A DNA stretch of 64,000 bases from Streptosporangium sp. NBC_01495. GTDB taxonomy: Bacteria; Actinomycetota; Actinomycetes; Streptosporangiales; Streptosporangiaceae. The notes beneath the pieces were generated by a model. It saw only the letters and a list, made by a program, of their open reading frames with translations, ran no database searches and had not been told where the DNA came from. The stretch covers positions 8,060,001 to 8,124,000 of the forward strand of contig NZ_CP109430.1 of the NCBI RefSeq assembly GCF_036250735.1, given 5' to 3'. The position numbers and the translations under genes are program-made. Of the stretch, positions 17,356-27,664 are shown piece after piece (positions within the stretch are counted from its first letter, which is position 1; each line of letters begins with the position of its first letter).

Positions 17356-18747
17356 TCAGGAGATGTCCCTCATACGCCGGGCCACGACGATCCCGAAGAG
17401 CCCGATGAAGGCCATCAGGGCGACGATCGTGGTGTAGCCGGTGGCGATGTCGTCGTGGCCGATCAGGTTGACCAGGACCCCGCCGAAGCCGATGGTGATC
17501 GCGCTGCCCAGGGTGTCGACGACCTGGAGCGCGGCGGAGTTGGCGCCCTGCTCGGCGTCGGGCGACTGGCGCATCGCGGTGACGTTGACGCTGGTCATGC
17601 CGATGCCCATGCCGAACCCCGCGACGACCCAGGCGGGTACGGTGACCCAGCCGCTGACCCCGGGCACGAGGGCGAGCAGGGTCATCAGGATGCCCGAGGT
17701 GATCGCCGCGGCGCCGATCCGCACCAGCAGCGGCCTGTCGTACGAGCGGCGGGTCTGCAGGTAGGAGCCGGTGGTCCAGCCCAGGGCGCCGAGGGTGAGC
17801 GCGACCCCCGCCTCGGCGAGGGAGAAGCCGTGCACCTTGGTGAGGAGCAGCGGGATGAAGGCGTTGACCCCGAAGAACGCCGAGGCGAGCACCCCGCGCA
17901 TCATGATCGTGGTGGGCAGGCCGCGGCCGAACCTGAGGGCCCGGGGAGGCAGCAGCCTGGGCAGGCCCGCGGCGAGGGCGGCCAGCCCCGCGACGATGGC
18001 GATCCCGCCCGGCACCGGGGTGTCGTGGAGGTGGCTCGCCCCGTACAGCAGGACCCCGCCGCCGCACGCCGTGGCGGTGGCGGCCAGGGTCATCGCCAGC
18101 GGCCTGGAGCGGGGTCCCGCGGAGGGCGTGGGCGCCGGGGTGTCCCCGCCGGCGCGCAACGCGGGCAGGAGCATCACGAGGGCCGGGATGACCAGCGGCA
18201 CGATTCCGTAGAAGACCCACCTCCATCCCGCGGCCTCGGCGATGAGCCCGGTGAGGCCGGGCCCGATCAGGGCGGGGAGCACCCAGGCCGCCGACAGCGC
18301 GGCGAACACCCGGGGCCTGGCCGCCGGGGCGTAGACCCGCGCGATCATCACGTAGATCGCCACGATGACGGCGCCGCCGCCGAGGCCCTGCACGACCCGG
18401 GCGACGATGAACAGCTCCTTGGATCCGGCGGCTCCGGCCATGGCCATACCGGCGGTGAACAGCCCCACGCCCAGCAGGAACGGCCAGGCGTGCCCCCGCC
18501 GGTCGGACCAGAGCCCGGCGACGACGTTGGCGAGCAGGCCGGCGATGAGGAAGGCGGAGAAGCTCACCCCGTACAGGTCGAGGGCGTCGAGGTCCTTGGA
18601 GACGGCGGGCATGACCGTGCTCACCGACATGCCCTCGAAGGCGATCAGCGTGACGACGAGCAGGATGCCCAGGGAGGCGGTCCGGTACTCGGGACCGAAG
18701 ATCCGGGGGGATTCGTATGGAGCGTCTACTGTCTTCGGTGCTGTCAC
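17356..18747 (-). CDS. MFS transporter, about 12-14 transmembrane segments
   Basis: The 463-residue protein has the MFS layout: an N-terminal helix pair, WSDRRGHAWPFLLGVGLF between helices 2 and 3, and RVVQGLGGGAVIVAIYVMIARVY in helices 4-5, typical of drug/proton antiporters. The substrate is unknown. Its GTG start overlaps the stop of the metalloprotease gene as GTGA. A TACCCT hexamer also sits six bases before the GTG, so it may be read both by coupling and from its own leaderless promoter. Confidence 0.88.
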   Translation of the reverse strand: MTAPKTVDAPYESPRIFGPEYRTASLGILLVVTLIAFEGMSVSTVMPAVSKDLDALDLYGVSFSAFLIAGLLANVVAGLWSDRRGHAWPFLLGVGLFTAGMAMAGAAGSKELFIVARVVQGLGGGAVIVAIYVMIARVYAPAARPRVFAALSAAWVLPALIGPGLTGLIAEAAGWRWVFYGIVPLVIPALVMLLPALRAGGDTPAPTPSAGPRSRPLAMTLAATATACGGGVLLYGASHLHDTPVPGGIAIVAGLAALAAGLPRLLPPRALRFGRGLPTTIMMRGVLASAFFGVNAFIPLLLTKVHGFSLAEAGVALTLGALGWTTGSYLQTRRSYDRPLLVRIGAAAITSGILMTLLALVPGVSGWVTVPAWVVAGFGMGIGMTSVNVTAMRQSPDAEQGANSAALQVVDTLGSAITIGFGGVLVNLIGHDDIATGYTTIVALMAFIGLFGIVVARRMRDIS

Positions 18748-19658
18748 CCGTTAAGGGTAGTGTTCGCTCCCCGACCTCGGTAGACGGCCCACATCTCCTG
18801 CATCCTGACGGCCTGCCCGGGGGTGAACCCGGACATGCAGCGGTCGTCGGAGTAGTCCATGAAGTTGTGGATCGGGTCGGGTCCGCCGCCCTTGCAGGTG
18901 TCCTTGACCAGCGGGCAGCCCTCGGTGGGCTGTCCCTCGGGCTCGGTGTCGGCCACGCCGTCGCCCAGCGGCTCGCAGCCCTTCTCGAAGGTGTGCAGCA
19001 GCCCGAGCCAGTGCCCGATCTCGTGGATCGCGGTGTATCCCCGGTCGAAACTGCGCATCGCCCCGCCGGGCAGGCTCCGCCAGTCGACGACCACGCCGTC
19101 GAGGGTGGGCTCCTTGACGTACCCCTGGGGGTAGGTGGAGTAGCCGAGCACCAGCTGGGCGAGCTGGGCGAGGTAGAGGTTGAGGGTCTCGGGACCGCCC
19201 CTGCGCATCCGCTTGATCATCCGCTCGTGGGTGACGGGCTCGCGGAACCAGGCCGCGTTGACGGTACGGGTGACGCCGTCCAGCCTGAACCGGATCCCGG
19301 TGTCCGCACCGCCGAGCCCCCCGGAGTAGGCGGCGTTGAGCGTGGTGATCTGGGCGCGTACGGCGGTGGCGGGCGCGCCGAGACGACCGTCGGTGATGAC
19401 GTGCACCCAGGTGGGCACGGTGATGGGAAGCGCGGGCTGGAGCGGGCTCGGCCCCCGCGGCCCGTCTGCGGGCACGGGGGACGGCGTGGGCGCGTGCCCC
19501 GGCACCACGGAACGGGCGGCCTGGGAGGGGGGGAGGCAGCCCGGCGGCCCGGACGCGGCGGCTCCCCCGCCGGGAACGGCGGGAACGGGAGGAACGGAAG
19601 GAGAGGCGCCCACCGTGAACAGGCATGCGGAAACAACAGCGATCGCACGCCGAAACAT
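18744..19658 (-). CDS. Secreted zinc metalloprotease, M43 (pappalysin/cytophagalysin) type
   Basis: The 304-residue protein begins with a signal peptide (MFRRAIAVVSACLFTVGASP) and a Pro/Ala-rich stretch. The catalytic domain has AIHEIGHWLGLLH, the HExxHxxGxxH zinc motif of metzincins, and NFMDYSDDRCM as Met-turn. Cysteine pairs (KGC..EGC, DTC..DRC) fit an exported disulfide-bonded enzyme. A GGGGGAG ribosome site precedes the ATG. It is probably an extracellular protease. Coupling to an MFS exporter gene is unusual. Confidence 0.88.
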   Translation of the reverse strand: MFRRAIAVVSACLFTVGASPSVPPVPAVPGGGAAASGPPGCLPPSQAARSVVPGHAPTPSPVPADGPRGPSPLQPALPITVPTWVHVITDGRLGAPATAVRAQITTLNAAYSGGLGGADTGIRFRLDGVTRTVNAAWFREPVTHERMIKRMRRGGPETLNLYLAQLAQLVLGYSTYPQGYVKEPTLDGVVVDWRSLPGGAMRSFDRGYTAIHEIGHWLGLLHTFEKGCEPLGDGVADTEPEGQPTEGCPLVKDTCKGGGPDPIHNFMDYSDDRCMSGFTPGQAVRMQEMWAVYRGRGANTTLNG

Positions 19659-19754
19659 GGACTCCCCCGACAGATCCCAGGCACTGGTCGTTCGCCGCCC
19701 CCCGGCGGCATCCCGACCGTAACCTCATCTGTGGCGATCACCCATGAGCAACAC

Positions 19755-20006
19755 TCACTCGTTGTTGCTGTCTTCGCCCTTCGGCAGACCCGAGTAGATC
19801 TCCTTACACTCCGGGCAGACCGGGAACTTCTGGGGGTCGCGGTTCGGCACCCAGACCTTCCCGCAGAGCGCGCGGACCGGGGTCCCGCTCAGCGCGCTCT
19901 CCATGATCTTGTTCTTCTCGACGTAGTGGGCGAAGCGCTCGTGGTCGCCGTCGCCGTGCGACAGGTCCGGGCGGACGTCGCTCTCAGGGAGAATCTTCGT
20001 ACTCAC
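19755..20006 (-). CDS. DUF3039 domain protein
   Basis: The 83-residue product has DGDHERFAHYVEKNKIMESA, then VRALCGKVWVPNRDPQKFPVCPECKEIY, the signature of the actinobacterial DUF3039 family. Three cysteines in CGK and CPEC could bind zinc. Function is unknown. The GTG at 20006 is chosen: TAAAAT lies seven bases upstream, which suggests a leaderless mRNA, and the family begins near here. The upstream in-frame extension has no support. Confidence 0.85.
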   Translation of the reverse strand: MSTKILPESDVRPDLSHGDGDHERFAHYVEKNKIMESALSGTPVRALCGKVWVPNRDPQKFPVCPECKEIYSGLPKGEDSNNE

Positions 20007-20013
20007 CCTGGCG

Positions 20014-20019
20014 ATTTTA
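20014..20019 (-). promoter_or_regulatory. -10 element TAAAAT for the DUF3039 gene
   Basis: On the minus strand TAAAAT is followed by seven bases and then the GTG at 20006, the geometry of a leaderless start. Confidence 0.5.
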
Positions 20020-20144
20020 TGCCCGTGCCACCGCGCCCGGGGCACCGGCGGCCGGTGGGTCGCGAAACACGACCCACCGGCGCGGGCACGACCTCCCGGG
20101 ATCGGCCCCGGGATCGGGTGCCGAGGCGGTGGCCGTGAAGGGCG

Positions 20145-21731
20145 TCAGCCCATGTGGACCGGGGCACCCTCGGTCTTGCGGCCCGCCCGGACGAACAGGG
20201 CGAGCAGCGCCGCGAGGACGGCCACCCCGGTGCTGACCGCGAAGCCGAGTTGCATGCCCTCCAGGAAGGACGTGTGCACGACGCCGGCGATGGCCTGCAC
20301 GACCGGCTCGGGCGCGCCGGGGAGGGGGATGGCCTGGGCGTACGAGGCGGCCTGGTTGACCCCCGCCATCTGCTCCGGCGGGAGCGGTGGGAGCTTGGCC
20401 GCCGTCCACTGGCCGGGGAGCACGTCGGCCACCCTGGCCGCGACGATCGCGCCGAGCACGGCGGTGCCCATCGAGCCGCCGACCTGCATCGCCGACTGCT
20501 GTACGCCGCCCGCGACGCCGCTGAGCTCCTCGGGGGCGTTGCCCACGATGATCTCGGTGGCGCCGACCATCACCGGGGACAGGCCGAAGGCGAGCAGCGC
20601 GAACGGGATCGCGCTGTCGATGTACTCCGACTCCAGGCCCAGGCGCGAGAGCAGGAACATGGACACGGCCGTGATCAGCATGCCCACCGAGATCGTGATC
20701 TTCGGGCCGAACCTCCCGATCGCCAGACCCGCCAGCGGCGAGGCGATGATCATTCCCGCGCTCATCGGGAGCATCCGCAGGCCCGAGTCGAGCGGCGACA
20801 GGCCGTGCACGCCCTGGAAGTAGAAGGTGAGGAAGAACATCGCGCCGAACATCGAGAACGCCATCAGCACCATCAGCACGGTGCCGATCGCGACCGAGAC
20901 GTTGCTGAACAGGCTGAGCGGGATCAACGGCTCGGTGGCCTTGGTCTGCCAGTAGACGAACGCGGCGCCGAGCACCACGGCGCCCGCCAGGAAGCCGAGC
21001 GTCCTGGTGTCACCCCAGCCGTACTCGGGGGCCTTGATGATCGCCCAGACCATGCAGAACATCGCGCCGGAGAGCAGGACCACGCCGAGCCAGTCGATCC
21101 TGGACAGGGCGGCGGCCTTGCTCTCCTTGATCACCAGGAACCCGACGATCAGGGCGACGATGCCGACCGGCACGTTGATGAAGAAGACCGACTGCCAGCT
21201 GACGTGCTCCACCAGGAGGCCGCCGACGATGGGGCCGGCGGCGCTGGACAGGCCGATCGTCGCGCCCCAGACACCGATCGCCATGTTCAGCTTCTCGGCC
21301 GGGAAGGCGGCGCGGAGCAGGGCCAGGGCCGCGGGCTGCAGCAGGGCGCCGAAGAGCCCCTGCAGGACGCGGAAGGCGATCAGCCAGGTGATGGAGTCGG
21401 ACAGTCCGATGGCCAGGGAGGTGAGCGCGAAGCCCGCGATGCCGATCACGAAGATCCGCTTGTGCCCGAAAAGGTCGCCGAGCTTGCCGGCCGTGATCAG
21501 GAACACGGCGAGCGCGAGCAGGTAGCCGCTGGTCACCCACTGCAGGTCGGAGAGGGAGGCGTTGAGCTCCCTGCCGATCACCGGGTTGGCGATGGAGACG
21601 ACGGTGCCGTCGAGCATCACCATCATCACGCCGAGCGACACCGCCAGGAGCGTGAGCCACGGGTGCCCCTGCCTGGACGATCTGCCCGGATCCGGTGGCG
21701 GCGCCGTCGCCACCGTCTTGGCCTGTGCCAT
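20145..21731 (-). CDS. DHA2-family MFS efflux pump (EmrB/QacA type)
   Basis: The 528-residue protein has about 14 transmembrane helices and the family motifs LDGTVVSIANPVIGRELNASL in helix 1, GKLGDLFGHKRIF between helices 2 and 3, and FRVLQGLFGALLQPAALALL. Pumps of this type export drugs or metabolites with proton antiport. The ATG at 21731 follows GGGGGACC. It is divergent from a TetR gene with 153 bases between starts, the usual arrangement of a repressor and its pump. Confidence 0.92.
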   Translation of the reverse strand: MAQAKTVATAPPPDPGRSSRQGHPWLTLLAVSLGVMMVMLDGTVVSIANPVIGRELNASLSDLQWVTSGYLLALAVFLITAGKLGDLFGHKRIFVIGIAGFALTSLAIGLSDSITWLIAFRVLQGLFGALLQPAALALLRAAFPAEKLNMAIGVWGATIGLSSAAGPIVGGLLVEHVSWQSVFFINVPVGIVALIVGFLVIKESKAAALSRIDWLGVVLLSGAMFCMVWAIIKAPEYGWGDTRTLGFLAGAVVLGAAFVYWQTKATEPLIPLSLFSNVSVAIGTVLMVLMAFSMFGAMFFLTFYFQGVHGLSPLDSGLRMLPMSAGMIIASPLAGLAIGRFGPKITISVGMLITAVSMFLLSRLGLESEYIDSAIPFALLAFGLSPVMVGATEIIVGNAPEELSGVAGGVQQSAMQVGGSMGTAVLGAIVAARVADVLPGQWTAAKLPPLPPEQMAGVNQAASYAQAIPLPGAPEPVVQAIAGVVHTSFLEGMQLGFAVSTGVAVLAALLALFVRAGRKTEGAPVHMG

Positions 21732-21798
21732 GGAAGGGTCCCCCTTGCGCTTTTCGTCCGCCCCCGCTTGAGGCGTCAACCCCAGGTAATTTATGACA

Positions 21799-21814
21799 GT
21801 CACTGACAAGTGAC
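21799..21814. promoter_or_regulatory. Inverted repeat, candidate TetR operator
   Basis: GTCACT-GACA-AGTGAC is a perfect six-base inverted repeat in the divergent tetR/efflux gap, 68 bases before the pump start. It is the best candidate for autoregulation by the TetR protein. Confidence 0.5.
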
Positions 21815-21884
21815 AAATCCTTTTAGAATTCAGCCGGTGACTTATGGCAGACTGTGAACTATACGTTTCGAAGGGGTGACGAGC

Positions 21885-22520
21885 ATGGGTCGGCCCGGCC
21901 TACGGGAGCGCAAGAAGCAGAGGACACGGCTGGCGCTCATCGACGCCGCCCTCACCCTGTTCCAGGAGCAGGGGTACGAGGCGACGACCGTCGACCAGAT
22001 CGCCGCGACCGTCGACGTCTCACCCCGCACGTTCTTCCGCTACTTCGCCACCAAGGAGGACATCGCCCTCTCCCTGCTCGACGACGGGCCGGAGGTCATG
22101 CTCACCGAGCTGGCCGCCCGGCCCGCCGGCGAGCCGCCCTTCACCGCGCTCTCACACGCCCTGCGCGCGATGGTCACCGTGCTGGTGGAGGGGGACCACG
22201 ACGACACCGCCAGGTTCCTGCGGGTCCACGAGGTGATCGACGCCACCCCGGCGCTCTTCGCGGGAAGCGTGCGCCGGCTGATGGAGAACGAGCGGCAACT
22301 GATCACCGAGCTGGCCCGGCGCGAGGGCGCCGGCCCCGACGACCTCCTGCCCCACTTCGTGGTGGCGCTCTTCACCACCGTCACCCGGGTCGGCTTCGAG
22401 TTCTGCGGGGCCACGGACAGCGGCGGCGTCACCGCCCTGGTCGCCCGGCTGGAGTCGACCCTCGCCCTGGCCGAAAACTCCCTGCGTCCCGGCTGGGACC
22501 GTCCGGAGCGGCCCGCCTGA
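21885..22520 (+). CDS. TetR family regulator, likely repressor of the divergent DHA2 pump
   Basis: The 211-residue protein has a typical N-terminal helix-turn-helix: RTRLALIDAALTLFQEQGYEATTVDQIAATVDVSPRTFFRYFATKED. The ligand-binding part (residues 60-211) is helical and family-specific. The ATG at 21885 has AAGGGG eight bases upstream; a GTG at 21876 is the alternative. By position it should respond to a compound exported by the divergent MFS pump. The inducer is unknown. Confidence 0.9.
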   Translation: MGRPGLRERKKQRTRLALIDAALTLFQEQGYEATTVDQIAATVDVSPRTFFRYFATKEDIALSLLDDGPEVMLTELAARPAGEPPFTALSHALRAMVTVLVEGDHDDTARFLRVHEVIDATPALFAGSVRRLMENERQLITELARREGAGPDDLLPHFVVALFTTVTRVGFEFCGATDSGGVTALVARLESTLALAENSLRPGWDRPERPA

Positions 22521-22533
22521 CACCTCCGCCAGC

Positions 22534-22589
22534 TCGGAGGCGGTCGTTCGGAGGCCGTCGTTCGGAGGCCGTCGTTCGGAGGCCGTCCG
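22534..22589. repeat. Four tandem copies of a 14-base unit
   Basis: TCGGAGGCCGTCGT or a near copy is repeated four times head to tail between the convergent tetR and yqgE genes. The first copy differs at one base and the last at its final two. Confidence 0.85.
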
Positions 22590-22603
22590 TCCGGGAGGTC
22601 CGG

Positions 22604-23182
22604 CTAGTTCATCGACGGGTCGTCGGGGCAGGTGGCCACGTAGGCGAGCTCGCCCCTCTGGCGGCGAAGCACCGCCCGCCACAGCGACTCGGGCTCGTGG
22701 TGGAAGGTGTCGCCGGGCTCGGAGTCCACGACGTACCAGGCGCCCTCGCCGATCTCGCTCTCCAGCTGCCCCGCCGACCATCCCGCGTACCCGGCGAAGA
22801 TGCGCATCTGGGCGATCTCCCCGGCGAGGATCTCCGGCGGCGCGTCGAGGTCGACGGTGCCGAGCCTGGAGACGGCCGCGGTGCCCGCGTGCAGCCGCCG
22901 CCAGCCGAGCGGTTCCTGCCCGCTCGGGACGGCGGCCAGCGCCAGGGCGCTGTCCGTCTGGACGGGGCCGCCCTGGAACAGCACGGACGGTCCGGTGACC
23001 ATGGTGTCCCAGGTGGGGAGCACCTGGGTCACCGAGATGTCACTTGGTCTGTTGAGCACCACGCCCAGGGTGCCGCCGTCGAGGTCGTGTTCCAGCACCA
23101 GGACCACGCTGCGCCGGAAGTTGGGATCTTCCAGTTGCGGGGTCGCCACCAGAAGCCCACCGACGTAGATCGCCTCCGCCAT
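22604..23182 (-). CDS. YqgE/AlgH family protein (DUF179)
   Basis: The 192-residue product has GGLLVATPQLEDPNFRRSVVLVLEHD, then GVVLNRPS, VLFQGGPVQ and RIFAGYAGWSAGQLESEIGEGAWYVV. These are the conserved blocks of the YqgE family, a cytoplasmic fold of unsettled function. The ATG at 23182 fits the family start, but the GGAGG before it is only one base away. Other upstream starts are out of frame. It is convergent with tetR and separated from it by the 14-base array. Confidence 0.9.
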   Translation of the reverse strand: MAEAIYVGGLLVATPQLEDPNFRRSVVLVLEHDLDGGTLGVVLNRPSDISVTQVLPTWDTMVTGPSVLFQGGPVQTDSALALAAVPSGQEPLGWRRLHAGTAAVSRLGTVDLDAPPEILAGEIAQMRIFAGYAGWSAGQLESEIGEGAWYVVDSEPGDTFHHEPESLWRAVLRRQRGELAYVATCPDDPSMN

Positions 23183-23348
23183 ACCTCCATCATGAGGGTT
23201 GAACCCCCTTTCGCGCTGCTCCACCCGCGCTTCCAATGGTTCGGACCCCGCCCGGTGTCACGTGACGCGCATGGAAGGGCACTCCCCGAGACGGAGCGGG
23301 CGGCCAGGGGGAGACGAGGGCCTCGGGCCACCGTCACGCCCCTCCCCC

Positions 23349-24761
<1,413 letters not shown>

Positions 24762-24949
24762 AGCCAATCCGCTCCTTTGCGACTGACTTTGGTTGGGATG
24801 GCTTCCATCGTGCCATCTCGTGACGGGTGGGCGCGCCGTGGTCGGCGGACCTGCGCATATAGATGCGGTCACGACATACGCCATACCACCCGGCCCACGG
24901 TACGGGCCGCGAGCCGGGTGCCCGGAGCGACGATCGCCCGGAACGCCGC

Positions 24950-25891
24950 TCAGAACAGGGCGCTGGCCAGGTTTCTCCGGGCCCTGCCGATGGACGGGTC
25001 GTCACCGGGAAGCGTGTCGAACAGGCCGAGCAGGTGCACCCTGGCCGTGTCGCGGTCGGCGCCCGAGGTGCGGCGCACCACGTTGACGAGCCGGTCGAAG
25101 GCCTTGTCCACCTCGCCGGAGAGCATCTCGAAGTCGGCGGCCAGCAGCTGGGCCTCGATGTCGGCGGGGTCGGCCAGGCGGCTCTGCAGGCCGGCCGGGT
25201 CGACGTCCTGCGTCCGGCGGATCAGACCGAGCCCGGCCAGGCCCAGCTTGGCGTCCTGGTCGTTCGGCGAGCGGGCCAGCAGCCGCTCGTACGCGGCCAC
25301 CGCGCCGTCGAGATCACCGGCGTCGATGGCCTGCTCGGCGGCGAGCACGTCCGGGTCGACCGGGGGCTCCTGCGGCTGCTGCTCCCCCTCCCCCTCCGCG
25401 GCCTCCTCGCCGGGGGGCGGGAGGTACTGGGCGAGCGCCTCCATCAGCTGCGACAGCCAGTCGCGCAGCTGCGGCTCGGTGGCGATGCCCGGGACGACGG
25501 CCACCGGCTGCCCCTGGAAGATGGCGTACAGGGCGGGCACGTTCTGCACCCGGAGCGCCTGCGCGATCTGGGGGTTGAGCTCGACGTCGACCCTGGCCAG
25601 GACCCACCGGCCGGTGTTCTCCGCGGCCAGTTTCTCCAGCAGCAGGCTGTACTGCTTGGCCTGCTCGGCACGGGTGACGGTGAGCTCGAGCAGCACGAGG
25701 CCGTTCATGGAGCGTTCGACGACCTCGGTCGCGAAGTTGGCGTCGTCGACGTCGATGACCGGCGCCGGAACACCGCCGGTTTCCTGCGCGGTGGTCTCCC
25801 GCCGCGCCTGTGCCTCGAGTGCCTGCTTGCGGGCGCCGAGATCGACGGCGCCGTGGAGCGATCCGGGTCGAGTGAAGTCCGCTGGGCTCAT
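24950..25891 (-). CDS. YbbN-like co-chaperone: cysteine-free thioredoxin domain plus TPR region
   Basis: The 313-residue protein has a thioredoxin fold at about residues 45-155 (VIDVDDANFATEVVERSMNGLVLLEL, NVPALYAIFQGQPV), an acidic linker, and a TPR-like helical region (DPDVLAAEQAIDAGDLDGAVAAYERLLARSPNDQ). Where thioredoxins have CxxC this protein reads TVTRAEQAK, and it contains no cysteine at all. It therefore cannot do dithiol chemistry. Known YbbN/CnoX proteins act as holdases or co-chaperones, which is the likely role. The neighbour icmA lies 46 bases upstream on the same strand. Confidence 0.85.
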   Translation of the reverse strand: MSPADFTRPGSLHGAVDLGARKQALEAQARRETTAQETGGVPAPVIDVDDANFATEVVERSMNGLVLLELTVTRAEQAKQYSLLLEKLAAENTGRWVLARVDVELNPQIAQALRVQNVPALYAIFQGQPVAVVPGIATEPQLRDWLSQLMEALAQYLPPPGEEAAEGEGEQQPQEPPVDPDVLAAEQAIDAGDLDGAVAAYERLLARSPNDQDAKLGLAGLGLIRRTQDVDPAGLQSRLADPADIEAQLLAADFEMLSGEVDKAFDRLVNVVRRTSGADRDTARVHLLGLFDTLPGDDPSIGRARRNLASALF

Positions 25892-25937
25892 GACTCCAAT
25901 CCTGCCGTATCCCGGTCGATGCCCCGACGCGCCACCG

Positions 25938-27605
25938 CTAGAAGCGGGCCGGTTCGGTGTAGACGCCCCATTCGTCGCGCAGCGCGTCGCAGATCTCGCC
26001 CAGCGTGGCCTCGGCCCTGGCCGCGTCGAGCATGGCGGGGATCATGTTGCCCTCACCCCTGGCGACCTGCACCATCGCGGCCAGGGCGGCGTCCACGGCC
26101 GCCTGGTCGCGGGTGGCGCGGCGCTCAGCCAGGACGCGGTTCTGCTCGCGCTCGACCTCGTGGCTGACCCGGAGGATTTCCAGCGGCTCGTCGAGGGAGG
26201 CCGTGTGGCAGTTCACCCCGACGATCCTCTTCTCGCCCTTCTCCAGCTTGCGCTGGTAGTCGAAGGCCGCCTCGGCGATCTCGGACATGAACCAGCCGTC
26301 CTCGATGCCGCGCAGGATGCCCGAGGTCATCGTGCCGTCCGAGCCCATCTCCCTGATCCTCGTGAAGATCGCCTCGGCCTCGGCCTCCAGCCGGTCGGTC
26401 AGCGCCTCCACGTACCAGGACCCGCCGAGCGGGTCGGCGACGTTGACGATCTCGGTCTCCTCCATGAGCACCTGCTGGGTGCGCAGCGCGATCTCCGCCG
26501 CCCGCTCCGAGGGCAGCGCGAGGACCTCGTCGAGCGCGTTGGTGTGCAGCGAGTTGGTGCCGCCGAGCACCGCCGCGAGCGCCTCGACCGCGGTGCGCAC
26601 CACGTTGTTGTACGGCTGCTGCGCGGTCAGCGACACACCGGCCGTCTGGGTGTGGAAGCGCAGCCACTGGGCCTTGTCGGTCTTCGCGCCGTAGACGTCG
26701 CGCAGCCACCGCGCCCAGATCCGCCGGGCGGCCCTGAACTTGGCGATCTCCTCGAAGAAGTCGATGTGCGCGTCGAAGAAGAAGGACAGGCCCGGGGCGA
26801 AGACGTCGACGTCCAGGCCGCGCGACAGGCCCAGTTCCACGTAGCCGAACCCGTCGGCCAGCGTGAAGGCCAGCTCCTGGGCGGCCGTGGACCCGGCCTC
26901 GCGGATGTGGTAGCCGGACACGCTGAGCGGCTTGTACGCGGGGACGTCGGTGGCGCAGAACTCCATCAGGTCGCCGATCAGCCGCAGGTGCGGCTCGGGG
27001 GCGAACAGCCACTCCTTCTGCGCGATGTACTCCTTGAAGATGTCGGTCTGGAGGGTGCCGTTGAGCTTCCCGACGGGCACCCCCTGCCGCTCGGCGGCGA
27101 CGACGTACATGCAGAAGATCGGGACGGCCGGGCCGCTGATCGTCATCGAGGTGGTGGTGTCGCCGAGCGGGATGCCGTCGAAGAGCAGGTCCATGTCCAG
27201 CGCGGAGTCGATCGCCACGCCGCAGTGACCCACCTCGCCGAGCGAGCGCGGGTCGTCGGAGTCGCGGCCCATCAGCGTCGGCATGTCGAAGGCGACGCTC
27301 AGCCCGCCGCCACCGGCGCCGAGGATCATCTTGTAGCGCTCGTTGGTCTGCCTGGCGTTGCCGAACCCGGCGAACTGCCGGATGGTCCACGCCTTGCCCC
27401 GGTAGCCGGTGGGGTGCAGGCCGCGGGTGAACGGGTACTCGCCAGGCCAGCCGATGCGCTCCAGGCGCGGATCGCCGCCCTCGGGCCCGTAGACCGGCTC
27501 CACGTCGATCCCGGAAAGGGTGCGGAACTCCGCCTCGCGCTTGCGCGCCCCGTCGAACCGCGCCTGCCAGCGCGCCCGCCCCGCCTCGACCCGCTCAGCG
27601 TCCAT
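25938..27605 (-). CDS. icmA: Isobutyryl-CoA mutase, large (substrate-binding) subunit
   Basis: This 555-residue protein is the TIM-barrel subunit of a coenzyme B12-dependent acyl-CoA mutase without the B12-binding domain. Two positions separate isobutyryl-CoA mutase from methylmalonyl-CoA mutase. In IRQFAGF the residue is Phe where methylmalonyl mutases have Tyr. In KEYIAQKEW it is Gln where they have Arg. Both match IcmA. It should interconvert isobutyryl-CoA and n-butyryl-CoA with a separate small subunit, IcmB, which is not in the window. The ATG at 27605 follows AGGGAG. A MarR gene lies upstream on the same strand. Confidence 0.88.
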   Translation of the reverse strand: MDAERVEAGRARWQARFDGARKREAEFRTLSGIDVEPVYGPEGGDPRLERIGWPGEYPFTRGLHPTGYRGKAWTIRQFAGFGNARQTNERYKMILGAGGGGLSVAFDMPTLMGRDSDDPRSLGEVGHCGVAIDSALDMDLLFDGIPLGDTTTSMTISGPAVPIFCMYVVAAERQGVPVGKLNGTLQTDIFKEYIAQKEWLFAPEPHLRLIGDLMEFCATDVPAYKPLSVSGYHIREAGSTAAQELAFTLADGFGYVELGLSRGLDVDVFAPGLSFFFDAHIDFFEEIAKFRAARRIWARWLRDVYGAKTDKAQWLRFHTQTAGVSLTAQQPYNNVVRTAVEALAAVLGGTNSLHTNALDEVLALPSERAAEIALRTQQVLMEETEIVNVADPLGGSWYVEALTDRLEAEAEAIFTRIREMGSDGTMTSGILRGIEDGWFMSEIAEAAFDYQRKLEKGEKRIVGVNCHTASLDEPLEILRVSHEVEREQNRVLAERRATRDQAAVDAALAAMVQVARGEGNMIPAMLDAARAEATLGEICDALRDEWGVYTEPARF

Positions 27606-27664
27606 GGCCAACTCCCTTGTACGGCATGTGGCTTCTTATTCGGCTTGTGGCCTCATGCAGATAC

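Noticed and set aside
20154..21806. A 550-codon open frame opposite the DHA2 pump
   Set aside because: The product is charged and repetitive with no domain, while the opposite strand encodes a full 14-helix transporter.
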